Shown here: positions 35,549 through 43,274 of the stretch, piece by piece
How positions within the stretch are numbered: the first letter of the stretch is position 1
Layout: every line of letters starts with the position of its first letter
NCBI RefSeq assembly: GCF_024582675.1
Contig: NZ_CP102084.1
Coordinates: forward strand, 186,001-250,000
Direction: 5' to 3'
Length of the DNA stretch: 64,000 bases
From: Mycoplasma sp. 1018B
Lineage (GTDB): Bacteria; Bacillota_I; Bacilli_A; Mycoplasmatales; Metamycoplasmataceae
The notes under the pieces: model-generated
Databases searched by the model: none
What the model was told of the DNA's origin: nothing
The model's input: the letters and a program-made list of their open reading frames with translations, nothing else
Program-made: the position numbers and the translations under genes

Positions 35549-37219
35549 ATGGCAAGTAAAACAAGAAAAAGAACATGAATAATTTCTGTCTCAAAAAGAT
35601 CAAAAGGTAATTACATTCAAATCGGTTATCAAAAATTAGATGGTGTTGGTTATGAAACGAGATTTGCAATTGGTTTTGAAAAAGATTTTGAAAAATACCA
35701 AGAGAACGCTATTGAAAAAATTAAAATGTTAATCAAAGATATGCCTTTAACCTACACTAAAGAAAAAATTTTAGATGTAATAAACAAGAAATTAAAAAAT
35801 AACAAAACAGACTTAATCAAATACAGCGAAAGATACAAAGGATTGAACCTAATCGGCTTATTAATAGATCATTTCGACATTTTTAAAGATTGTAATAAAA
35901 CAAAATCAATAAGCCTAAATGAAGTTGTAAAACAACAAATTTACCACAGAATTAAACAACCATTAAGTGTTTGAGCAACATTTAACAGTTTGAAAAAAGA
36001 ACAAGAAAATGTTTATTCAAAAAATGCATTTTATAGATCTTTAGATTACATAGCGGAAAATAGAGAACAAATTTTGCAAAACTTAAATGATGTTTTAGTC
36101 AAAGAACATAAAAGAAACGTAAATATTGTTTGATATGACTCAACAACAACTTATTTTGAAACATTTGATAGAAAAGGTTATAAAAAACCAGGTTATTCAA
36201 AAGATGGCAAGTTTAAAGAAGATCAAATTGTGATTGGCATGGCAACTGATTCAAATGGCATTCCCATTCACTACAAAGTCTTTCCGGGAAATACAGCTGA
36301 TTCAAATACATTTATCAAATTTGTTTTAGAACTCCAAAAAATATACAAAATAAACAATGTAACTATTGTTGCTGATAAAGGTATGTCTGTTAATAAAAAT
36401 ATTAGATTTTTGGAAGACAAAGGTTTAAACTTTATTATTTCTTACCGTATGAAAACTGGAAGCAGACAATTTAAAGAATATGTCTTAAAACAAGAAGATT
36501 ATGTACATTCTGATGCTGGATTGGTGTACAAAACACAAGAATTCGCATCACTTTATAGAAATGGCAGAAGCAATGGAAAACTTAGAAAAAGAATAATTAC
36601 ATTTAGTAAAAAAAGAGCAAAAAAAGACGCCGAAGATAGACGTATTTTAGTTGAAAACTTCCTTAAAAAAGCCAAAAACGGAAAAGTGTCATATGAAGAT
36701 ATGGCAGGCAATAAAAAATATAAATTCTTTAAACCGGTGAATGAATCTGGTTACTATGAACTAGATACAGAAAAAATTGAGCAAGATGAAAAATTTGACG
36801 GCTACTATGTTTATGAAACAAATAGACAAGATTTAACTCCTGATCAGCTTGTTGATCTCTATGCTAAACAATGAAAGATTGAAGATAATTTTAGAAGTTT
36901 AAAAGGTTCATTAGCTATTAGACCAATATATTTATCAACCTGAAAACACATCGAAGGTTATATATGTCTTTGTTTCTTAAGTTTAGTTTTACTTAAATTT
37001 TTAGTTTTTAAAATTAATGATTTAACTGGATTATCTGGAAAAGATAAATTTACAGAAGGTAGATTAATTGACATGATGAATAATGTCAAAGAAATTCAAG
37101 AAAAATTCAACAACCAAATAACAAAAACATTCGAGATAAACGATGATAATCTAAGTCAAAATTGAGATGATTATCATTTGGTTGAAAAAGTTTTTGAATT
37201 AACAAAAATTAAAAAATAA
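35549..37219 (+). CDS. IS1634-family transposase (IS4 superfamily, DDE)
   Basis: 556-residue transposase, full length. The catalytic triad is D197 in IVWYDSTTTYFE, D276 in VADKGM and E445 in QWKIEDNFRSLKG; the last is the YREK-like region of IS4-type enzymes. The N-terminus (MASKTRKRTWIISVSKRSKG) is basic. UGA encodes Trp, so the element is adapted to mycoplasma code. The reading frame is uninterrupted and the ends are intact, so it may still be active. Confidence 0.95.
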
Positions 37220-37243
37220 ATATCCGCTAAAACGGATATTTTC
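37218..37243 (+). terminator. Terminator of the transposase gene
   Basis: AAATATCCG/CGGATATTT hairpin with an AT loop and T tail, starting at the stop codon. Confidence 0.75.
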
Positions 37244-37273
37244 CAATTTATGCTACAAAGTGGGAAACGTGGG

Positions 37274-37309
37274 AAAAATAAAACAAAAAAAGAATAAGTT
37301 TAATACTTA
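37274..37309. repeat. Right copy of the 36-bp target-site duplication
   Basis: Exact match to 35401-35436. It includes the ldh stop codon (37307-37309) and most of the ldh terminator hairpin GAATAAG/CTTATTC (37291-37312), which stays intact on this side. Confidence 0.95.
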
Positions 37310-38278
37310 TTCAAAATCCATATCAATGTTTATTAATTTTAAAGTATCCTTATGCACTTTAGCCATATGAGATGTTGATGCTTCAAATTGTTTTAATTCA
37401 TTATTATTAAAATTAGGTTTAACACTTAAATACTCATAACCATTTTTTCCAACAATAACTGGTATTGAAGTATAAATTCCTGCGTTTTTGTAATTAGCAG
37501 GTAATTTTACACCAATATTCATTACTTGTTTTTTATTATTTAAAATAGCATCAGTAATTTCATATAAAGATGTTCCAATACCAAATTGAGTATTGCCTTT
37601 TCTTGAAAAAATATAGAAAGCTTCATCAATAGTTTGTTTTAATATTTGATTTAATTCGTTAGATTTAAGTTTTTTGCTTTTAAGTAAATTTTCTAAAGTA
37701 GCATCTCCAATTTTTACAGTAGATCAAAGAGGAATAGCACTTGAACCGTGTTCTCCTAAAATACTTGCCTGTACAGAATCGGCATTAACATTAAATTTTT
37801 GAGCAATAAATTTTTTAAAACGTGCAGAATCTAATAATGTTCCTGTAGAAATAACTTTTTTAAATGGTAAATTTGACGCATAAGTAAATACTGAAGCCAT
37901 AACATCACAAGGATTAGCAGCAACTATAACTACACCTTTGAATTTAGCCTCTTTTAATTGATCACCAAAAGATTTCATTAATTTTGAATTAGCCTCAGCT
38001 AGTTTTAAACGATCGCTAAAATCTTTATTAGCAGGAATTGATGCAGTAACAATTACTATGTCAGCGTCTTTGGCTTCTTGTAATAATGTGCCTACTTTAA
38101 AAGTAGAATTATTACGAGGCATTAGAGCAATCATATCTTGAAAATCATGCGCATGAGCTTGGCAAATTTCTTCATTTTTATCAACAAAAACAAAATTTGC
38201 TTGCAAACCTCTAGCTAAAGCTATATTGACAAATGTAGTACCTACATTTCCCATACCTATAACAATAATTTTTTTCAT
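37307..38278 (-). CDS. ldh: L-lactate dehydrogenase
   Basis: Reduces pyruvate to lactate with NADH, closing fermentative glycolysis. 323 residues. The Rossmann motif is VIGMGNVGTT. The GTLLDSARF segment carries the substrate-binding Arg, and ILGEHGSSAIPLW carries the catalytic His. The mobile-loop segment reads ASIPANKDFSDRL, less canonical than the usual QKPGETR. LDH rather than malate dehydrogenase is favoured by GTLLDSARF and by context, but the loop leaves some doubt. Ribosome site TGAGGTTTT. The stop codon lies within the IS target duplication. Confidence 0.9.
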
Positions 38279-38337
38279 AAAACCTCAGTTATTTAATTAT
38301 TAATAAAATATCTAAATAAAAATAAAATTCAAATTTA

Positions 38338-38343
38338 ATTATA
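38338..38343 (-). promoter_or_regulatory. -10 box of ldh
   Basis: TATAAT on the minus strand, about 60 nt before the start codon; AT-rich flanks, no clear -35. Confidence 0.5.
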
Positions 38344-38375
38344 CTAAATTTATTAATTTATTTATTGTTTAAAAA

Positions 38376-38405
38376 TAATAAAAAAACTTCGTTTGAAACG
38401 AAGTT
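38376..38405 (-). terminator. Terminator of the tRNA array
   Basis: AACTTCGTTT/AAACGAAGTT hairpin followed on the minus strand by T7, just downstream of tRNA-Phe. Confidence 0.88.
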
Positions 38406-38416
38406 ATACTTTGATA

Positions 38417-38492
38417 TGGTGGCTCCGGCAGGAATCGAACCAGCGACACACGGAGCTTCAGTCCGTTGCTCTACCAACTGAGCTACAGAGCC
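38417..38492 (-). tRNA. tRNA-Phe (anticodon GAA)
   Basis: Cloverleaf with a GGCTCTG/CGGAGCC acceptor stem, T-loop GTTCGATTC and encoded CCA. Last gene of the array. Confidence 0.97.
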
Positions 38493-38493
38493 A

Positions 38494-38570
38494 TGGCGGT
38501 CCAGACGGGAATTGAACCCGCGATCTTCTCCGTGACAGGGAGACGTATTAAACCACTTTACCACTGGACC
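38494..38570 (-). tRNA. tRNA-Asp (anticodon GTC)
   Basis: Anticodon arm TCTCCCTGTCACGGAGA, T-loop GTTCAATTC, discriminator G as expected for Asp, and encoded CCA. Confidence 0.97.
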
Positions 38571-38574
38571 ATAA

Positions 38575-38651
38575 TGGTGGCGGAGGTTGGACTTGAACCA
38601 ACGACCTCAGGGTTATGAGCCCTGCGAGATACCAAACTTCTCCACTCCGCG
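38575..38651 (-). tRNA. Initiator tRNA-fMet (anticodon CAT)
   Basis: CGCGGAG acceptor with an unpaired C1-C72, and three G-C pairs flanking the anticodon loop (GGGCTCATAACCC), both marks of initiator tRNA. CCA encoded. Confidence 0.94.
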
Positions 38652-38690
38652 ATATATAAATTTGTTTTGGTGTTTTCGCTAGAAAACGAA

Positions 38691-38783
38691 TGGCGGGTGA
38701 TGAGGGATTCGAACCCCCGCGGGCCGTGAAGCCCCTGGCAGTTTTCAAGACTGCTCCCTTCAACCAGGCTTGGGTAATCACCC
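38691..38783 (-). tRNA. tRNA-Ser (anticodon TGA)
   Basis: 93 nt with a long variable arm (class II) and anticodon arm GCAGTCTTGAAAACTGC. CCA encoded. Confidence 0.97.
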
Positions 38784-38784
38784 A

Positions 38785-38860
38785 TGGTGGACCCAACAGG
38801 ATTCGAACCTGTAACCAACCGGTTATGAGCCGGTTGCTCTAACCGTTGAGCTATAGGTCC
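38785..38860 (-). tRNA. tRNA-Ile2 (anticodon CAT, probably lysidine-modified)
   Basis: It has a CAT anticodon, but lacks initiator features, and its body (GGACCTATAGCTCAACGG) resembles mycoplasma tRNA-Ile(CAU), not the elongator tRNA-Met that is its neighbour. Position between Met and Ser matches the conserved Ala-Met-Ile-Ser-fMet-Asp-Phe order. Confidence 0.82.
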
Positions 38861-38887
38861 AATTAACAGTTAGGCATATTCCATAAT

Positions 38888-38964
38888 TGGTAGCGTCGAT
38901 GAGATTCGAACTCATGACCTTCCGGGTATGAACCGGATGCTCTAACCAACTGAGCTACAACGCC
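38888..38964 (-). tRNA. Elongator tRNA-Met (anticodon CAT)
   Basis: GGCGTTGTAGCTCAGTTGG body and anticodon loop GGTTCATACCC, typical of elongator Met; CCA encoded. Confidence 0.9.
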
Positions 38965-38968
38965 ATTT

Positions 38969-39045
38969 TGGTGGAGGATATGGGATTCGAACCCACCACC
39001 CCTTGCGTGCAAGGCAAGTGCTCTAGCCAAATGAGCTAATCCCCC
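38969..39045 (-). tRNA. tRNA-Ala (anticodon TGC)
   Basis: GGGGGAT/ATCCTCC acceptor with a G-T wobble at 3-70, the alanine identity element. Anticodon arm CTTGCCTTGCACGCAAG. CCA encoded. Confidence 0.97.
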
Positions 39046-39048
39046 ACA

Positions 39049-39125
39049 TGGTGAAGAAGACAGGATTTGAACCTGCGACCACTTGGTCCCAAACCAAGCG
39101 CTCTACCAAGCTGAGCTACTTCTCC
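39049..39125 (-). tRNA. tRNA-Pro (anticodon TGG)
   Basis: Anticodon arm CTTGGTTTGGGACCAAG, T-loop GTTCAAATC, CCA encoded. First gene of the array. Confidence 0.97.
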
Positions 39126-39148
39126 GCTTTTAAAATAAAAGCAAATAC

Positions 39149-39154
39149 ATTATA
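39149..39154 (-). promoter_or_regulatory. -10 box of the tRNA array
   Basis: TATAAT on the minus strand, 23 nt before the tRNA-Pro 5' end. No recognisable -35 in the poly-A/T tract upstream. Confidence 0.6.
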
Positions 39155-39311
39155 TAACAAAAAAAAATCATTTTTATTTTTTTTATATATTTTTTTAAAT
39201 TTAATTTTATTAGTAATTTTTATATATACATATTATATATATACATATATATTATAATAATATAAATTAAAATGAATTAAAACTAATATTAATTATAAGG
39301 TGGGAATAAAA

Positions 39312-39773
39312 ATGACTAATAAAACTAAAATTTTTGAAGAACTTATTAGTGATATTAAAAAAGAATACACTCTTTTAGCTAATACATCAGCTTTTATTTA
39401 CGAAAATTTTGATAATTTAAATTGAGCAGGTTTTTATCGTGCAGAAAATAAAATTTTGTATTTAGATGCTTTTCAAGGTAAAGTAGCTTGCACAGAAATT
39501 CCATTTAACAGAGGTGTATGTGGTCATGCAGCGATAAATCAAAAAACAATTATAGTTGATGATGTGCATGAATTTGCTGATCATATAGCTTGTGATTCAG
39601 CTAGTGAAAGTGAAATAGTAATACCATTATTTGTTAAAAATAAATTATGAGGTGTTTTAGATATTGATTCACCAATTAAAAAACGTTTTGATATGGAAAC
39701 AAAAAACGAATTAGAAGCAATAGCTAAAATTTTAGAAAATAAATTAAATCAATTAAATTTAATTCAAAAATAA
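39312..39773 (+). CDS. GAF-domain free methionine-(R)-sulfoxide reductase
   Basis: 153-residue single GAF domain, the whole length of fRMsr enzymes, which reduce free Met-R-sulfoxide. The three conserved cysteines are present: KVACTEIPF, NRGVCGHAA and HIACDSASESEIVIP. The last motif is the family fingerprint. NWAGFY near the N-terminus is also typical. Ribosome site AAGGTGGGA. The upstream 180 bp are AT-repeat-rich with a TATTATAATAATAT promoter-like stretch near 39250-39262. It sits just ahead of the restriction-modification genes, but I see no functional link. Confidence 0.9.
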
Positions 39774-39797
39774 TTTAAGAGTAAGGAAAATATTAAA

Positions 39798-41366
39798 ATG
39801 AATCAAATTATTGAAAAAGATCAATTATATAAAGCGATTTGAAAATCCGCCAATAGTTGAAGAGGAACTATTGAGGGTTGAGATATGCGTAATTATGTGT
39901 TAATCACATTATTTTATCGTTATGTTTCAGAAAATTTAACTAATTATTTTAATCAAGAAGAATGAAAAAATGGGAATGAAAATTTCGATTATGCATTATT
40001 AAAAGATTCTGATGTTGAAGATTCGATTAAACAAGCATGTATTAATGAAAAAGGTTTTTTCCTTTATCCTTCACAATTATTTAATAACGTTTATCAATAT
40101 GGTTTATCTAACGAAGAAGATTTTAATATAAAAGTTATTCAAGTAATTAATGATTTAGAAAATTCTAATCGTTATTTTAATGATGATGAAGATATTGTAG
40201 GTTTATTTGAAGACTATAATCTTGAATCAAATAAATTAGGTAAAACTACCAAAGAAAGAAATAAAACATTATTAATGATTTTTAGAGAAATAGCTAGTTG
40301 ACCTTTAGTTTCATATAGCGATAATCAAATTGATGTATTTGGTGATGCATATGAATTTTTAATTAGTACTTATGCTGCAAACGCTGGTAAATCTGGCGGT
40401 GAATTTTTTACACCTCAAGAAGTATCACAACTTTTGACAAAAATAGGATTAGTTGATAAAAAACAAATTAACAGTGTTTATGATCCAGCCTGTGGTTCAG
40501 GTTCATTATTGTTGCAAGCAATTAAAGTTTTAGGTAAAGATAACGTTAATCAACTTTATGGACAAGAAATTAATTTATCAACTTATAATTTGTGCAGAAT
40601 GAATATGTGATTACATAATATTTCTTTTAATCAATTTCATATTAAGCACGGCGATACATTAATTGATCCTCAATTTGATTATGAAGATAAAAAATATAAA
40701 TTTGATTTAATTGTTTCTAATCCTCCTTATTCAATTAAATGAATTGGAAGTGATGATCCTTTATTAGCACAAGATCCAAGATTTAGTCCTGCTGGTGTAT
40801 TAGCTCCTAAATCTAAAGCTGATTGAGCATTTATTATGCATTCACTTGCACATTTAAATAATTTAGGAACAGCTGTATTTGTTACTTTCCCTGGTATTTT
40901 ATATCGTTCAGGAGCTGAAGCAAAAATTAGAGAATATTTAATTAATAATAATTTAATTGATGCTGTAATACAAATGCCAGAAAATCTATTTTTTGGAACT
41001 TCTATAGCAACTTGTATTTTAGTTATTAAAAAGAGTAAAAATAATACCAATGTTTGTTTTATTGATGCTTCTAAGGAATTTATTAAGGTTACTAATGATA
41101 ATAAATTAACTAATGATAATATTAATAACATTTTAAAAATGTATGCTGATAGAAAAAATGTTGATAATTTAGTTAAAATTGTTTCAATAGAAGAAATAGC
41201 ACAAAAGAATTTTAATCTTTCAGTTAATACTTATGTTGAAAAAGAAGATACTAGAGAAAAAATTGATATTAAATTATTAAATCAAGAATTAAAAGAAATT
41301 GTTGCCCGTCAAGAAATTTTAAGAAAAGAAATTGATAAAATCATTGCTGAACTCGAAGGAGAATAG
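39798..41366 (+). CDS. hsdM: Type I restriction-modification DNA methylase, HsdM
   Basis: 522-residue N6-adenine methyltransferase subunit. The N-terminal helical HsdM domain (SANSWRGTIEGWDMRNYVL) is followed by [14 protein letters not shown], the SAM-binding [11 protein letters not shown] (from residue 229), GQEIN, the catalytic SNPPYS (N308) and [13 protein letters not shown]. It methylates the sequence chosen by HsdS and protects it from HsdR. The next gene starts 2 nt after its stop. Start ATG has AAGGAAAA upstream. Trp is UGA in several conserved motifs. Confidence 0.96.
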
Positions 41367-41368
41367 TA

Positions 41369-42688
41369 ATGAAGTTATTTGAAGAGTTAATAGAAAAAGA
41401 GAAAATCTATATAGAAACATATGAATTGAAAGACGTTTTAAAAAGTATAAAATCCGGATTAAATCCTAGAAGTAATTTTAAATTAAACTTACCTGGAGCT
41501 AAAAATTATTATCTTACCGTCAAAGAATTTAGTAATGGAAAAATTGAATTTAGCGAAAAAACTTCTTTAATTAATAATGAAGCATTAGAAATTATTCAAA
41601 AAAGATCTAAATTAGAAAAAGATGATATTCTTTTATCTTCCATTGGAACCATTGGAAAAGTTGTTCATGTAAAGGATGAACCTACAAATTGAAATTGCAG
41701 TGAAAGTGTTTTTCTTTTGAAACCTAAAAAGGAAATTATTTTACCAAAATTCCTACTTTACTTTCTCAGTTCTGATTATGCACAATCTTTTTTTCATTCC
41801 ACTGCAGGCGGAACAACATTAAAGGGTATTAGAAAAGAAAAATTAGAAACCTTAAAAATAAAAGTGCCATCAATTGAAATCCAAAACAAAATAGTTGAAA
41901 TTCTTGACAAATTTACCGAGTATTCAGCGGAGCTGAAGGCGGAGCTGAAGGCGAGGGACGAGCAATATAAATTTTATAGAGACAAATTGTTGTTTAACAA
42001 CAATTTGTCTACAAATTCTAATTTTATTTCATACAAATTAGAAGACATTTTAATCAGTCTAAAAACAGGTTTAAATCCTAGGGATCACTTTAAATTAAAC
42101 ACTGAAAATGCCAATAATTTTTATTTAACAATAAAAGAAATAATAAGTGGAAAAATTGTGTTTAATGAAAAAACAGATTTAATTAATGATGAAGCAATGT
42201 TAAAAATACAAAGTAGATCAAATTTAGAAAAAGATGATATTTTATTATCAAGTATAGGAACTTTAGGAAAGGTTGCTATTGTAGATATCCCCATTAACAA
42301 TTGAAATTGCAGTGAATCAATTTTTTTATTAAAACCTAATAAGCAAATAGTTGTTCCTAAGTTTTTATATTACATTTTATCAAGTTCAAAAAGTCAAGAA
42401 TACATTGAAAAAAATTCATCAGGTACTGCTTTAAAGGGTATAAGAAAGGATATTTTAAAAGAATTAGAAGTAAAAATACCTTCTTTAAAAACTCAAGAAA
42501 AAATAGTTAAAGTTCTTGACAATTTCGAATTGATTTGTAAAGATTTACACATCGGTCTTCCTGCTGAAGAAGCAAAAAGACAAGAGCAATATGAGTATTA
42601 TCGCGATGCAATTTTCAAATACCTTGAAACCGGAATTATAGATAATAAAGGTATTGGAGAGAGAGAGAGAGAGAGAGCAGCTAATTAA
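41369..42688 (+). CDS. hsdS: Type I restriction-modification specificity subunit, HsdS
   Basis: 439-residue DNA-recognition subunit with two target-recognition domains (TRD1 ~20-180, TRD2 ~225-380), each followed by a conserved helical region (PSIEIQNKIVEILDKF and PSLKTQEKIVKVLDNF). The two TRDs are strikingly alike (LNPRSNFKLN vs LNPRDHFKLN; LEKDDILLSSIGTIGKV vs LEKDDILLSSIGTLGKV; NWNCSESVFLLKP vs NWNCSESIFLLKP). The two half-sites are thus probably the same or close. The central spacer carries a tandem AELK repeat, and the 3' end runs through a (GA)10 tract coding GERERERAAN before stopping. The gene lies 2 nt after hsdM. Confidence 0.94.
41927..41950 (+). repeat. 12-bp tandem repeat (AELK) in the HsdS central spacer
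   Basis: GCGGAGCTGAAG occurs twice, then degenerates (GCGAGGGACGAG). It is in frame and GC-rich against an AT-rich background. It encodes AELKAELKA in the helix that sets the distance between the two TRDs. Confidence 0.9.
41981..42009. repeat. Perfect 14-bp inverted repeat between the TRDs of hsdS
   Basis: GACAAATTGTTGTT, one T, then AACAACAATTTGTC. It lies exactly at the junction between the first conserved region and TRD2, where domain shuffling occurs in other invertible hsdS loci. It encodes KLLFNNNLS. Confidence 0.9.
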
Positions 42689-43250
42689 ATTGCTTCTTTT
42701 GATTTTTGAAAATATCAAAGTAACTTTTTCTGATATTGCATTATTAGAAAGAGGCACAAGAATAACCAAAAAAGATCTTACTGCTAATGGTTATAATGTT
42801 AAAAGCGGTGGAATTAATTACTTAGGTAAATATTCTACTTTTAATAGAGAAGCAAATCAAATTGTTATAGCAGAATTTGGTACTGCGGGATTAGTTCAAT
42901 GAGAAAAAGAAAAATTTTGAGCAAATGATGTATGTTTAACTTTAAAATTTAAAATTAAAAATATAAATCAAAAATACATTTTTTATTTTTTAGTTTCTAT
43001 TCAAAAAAATATTTTTGCCAATAACATAAAAGCAATTCCAGAAAAAATTAATAAGGATTATATAAGCAATTTAAAAATTAATTTGCCTTCATTAGAAATA
43101 CAAAACAAAATAGTAAATGTTTTAGATAATTTTGAAGCTATTTGTAAAGATTTAAATATCGGTTTACCTGCAGAAATAGATAAAAGAGAACAACAATATG
43201 AATTTTATTTAAATAAGATATTTGATTATTTAAATGAAAGAGTTAAATAA
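42654..43250 (+). CDS. Third hsdS half (TRD plus C-terminal conserved region), out of frame with hsdS
   Basis: About 190 codons homologous to the second half of an HsdS. It has an unrelated TRD (DIALLERGTRITKKDLTANG, FGTAGLVQWEKEKFW) followed by PSLEIQNKIVNVLDNFEAIC and GLPAEIDKREQQYEFYL, which mirror the end of the upstream hsdS. It is offset from hsdS by the (GA)10 tract. One more or two fewer GA units (11 or 8) would fuse the two into one ORF ending at 43250. A TTG at 42654 preceded by AAAGG could allow weak independent translation. It could equally be a silent cassette. Marked as CDS because the frame is intact. Confidence 0.75.
42657..42677 (+). repeat. (GA)10 simple sequence repeat at the 3' end of hsdS
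   Basis: Ten GA dinucleotides plus one G. It is long enough to slip at replication. It sits across the hsdS terminus and the start of the third half-gene. A dinucleotide tract changes frame with most slips. Confidence 0.97.
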
Positions 43251-43274
43251 TAATAATTTAAAGGAGGAACATAT

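Larger units (their letters stand above)
35437..37273 (+). mobile_element. IS1634-family insertion sequence, complete, 1837 bp
   Basis: Bounded by imperfect 16-bp terminal inverted repeats, CCCGCATTTCCCACTT (35437-35452) and AAGTGGGAAACGTGGG (37258-37273), 14 of 16 matching. It is flanked by a perfect 36-bp direct repeat. It carries one intact DDE transposase. Inside each end sits a terminator-like hairpin, CCCGCA/TGCGGG plus T7 (35437-35465) and TATCCG/CGGATA plus T (37218-37243), which would shield the element from outside transcription. It inserted between MIB2 and ldh, in the ldh terminator region, without disrupting either gene. Confidence 0.96.

Noticed and set aside
35353..38278. Composite transposon or integrative element boundary at the IS
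   Set aside because: Only one IS copy with its own target duplication is present; flanking genes are chromosomal and undisturbed.
38358..38818. Overlapping minus-strand ORFs of 68-86 codons with plausible amino-acid composition
   Set aside because: They are read-throughs of the tRNA array; every part is explained by cloverleaf genes.
39048..39257. Plus-strand ORF starting MVKKTGFEPATTWSQ
   Set aside because: It is antisense to tRNA-Pro followed by AT-rich spacer, and the matching protein text is a well-known artefact of translating tRNA genes.
39136..39311. Alternating AT tracts before the sulfoxide reductase as a slippage switch
   Set aside because: The tract is interrupted (TATATACATAT units) and not a long perfect repeat; ordinary AT-rich promoter sequence is sufficient.
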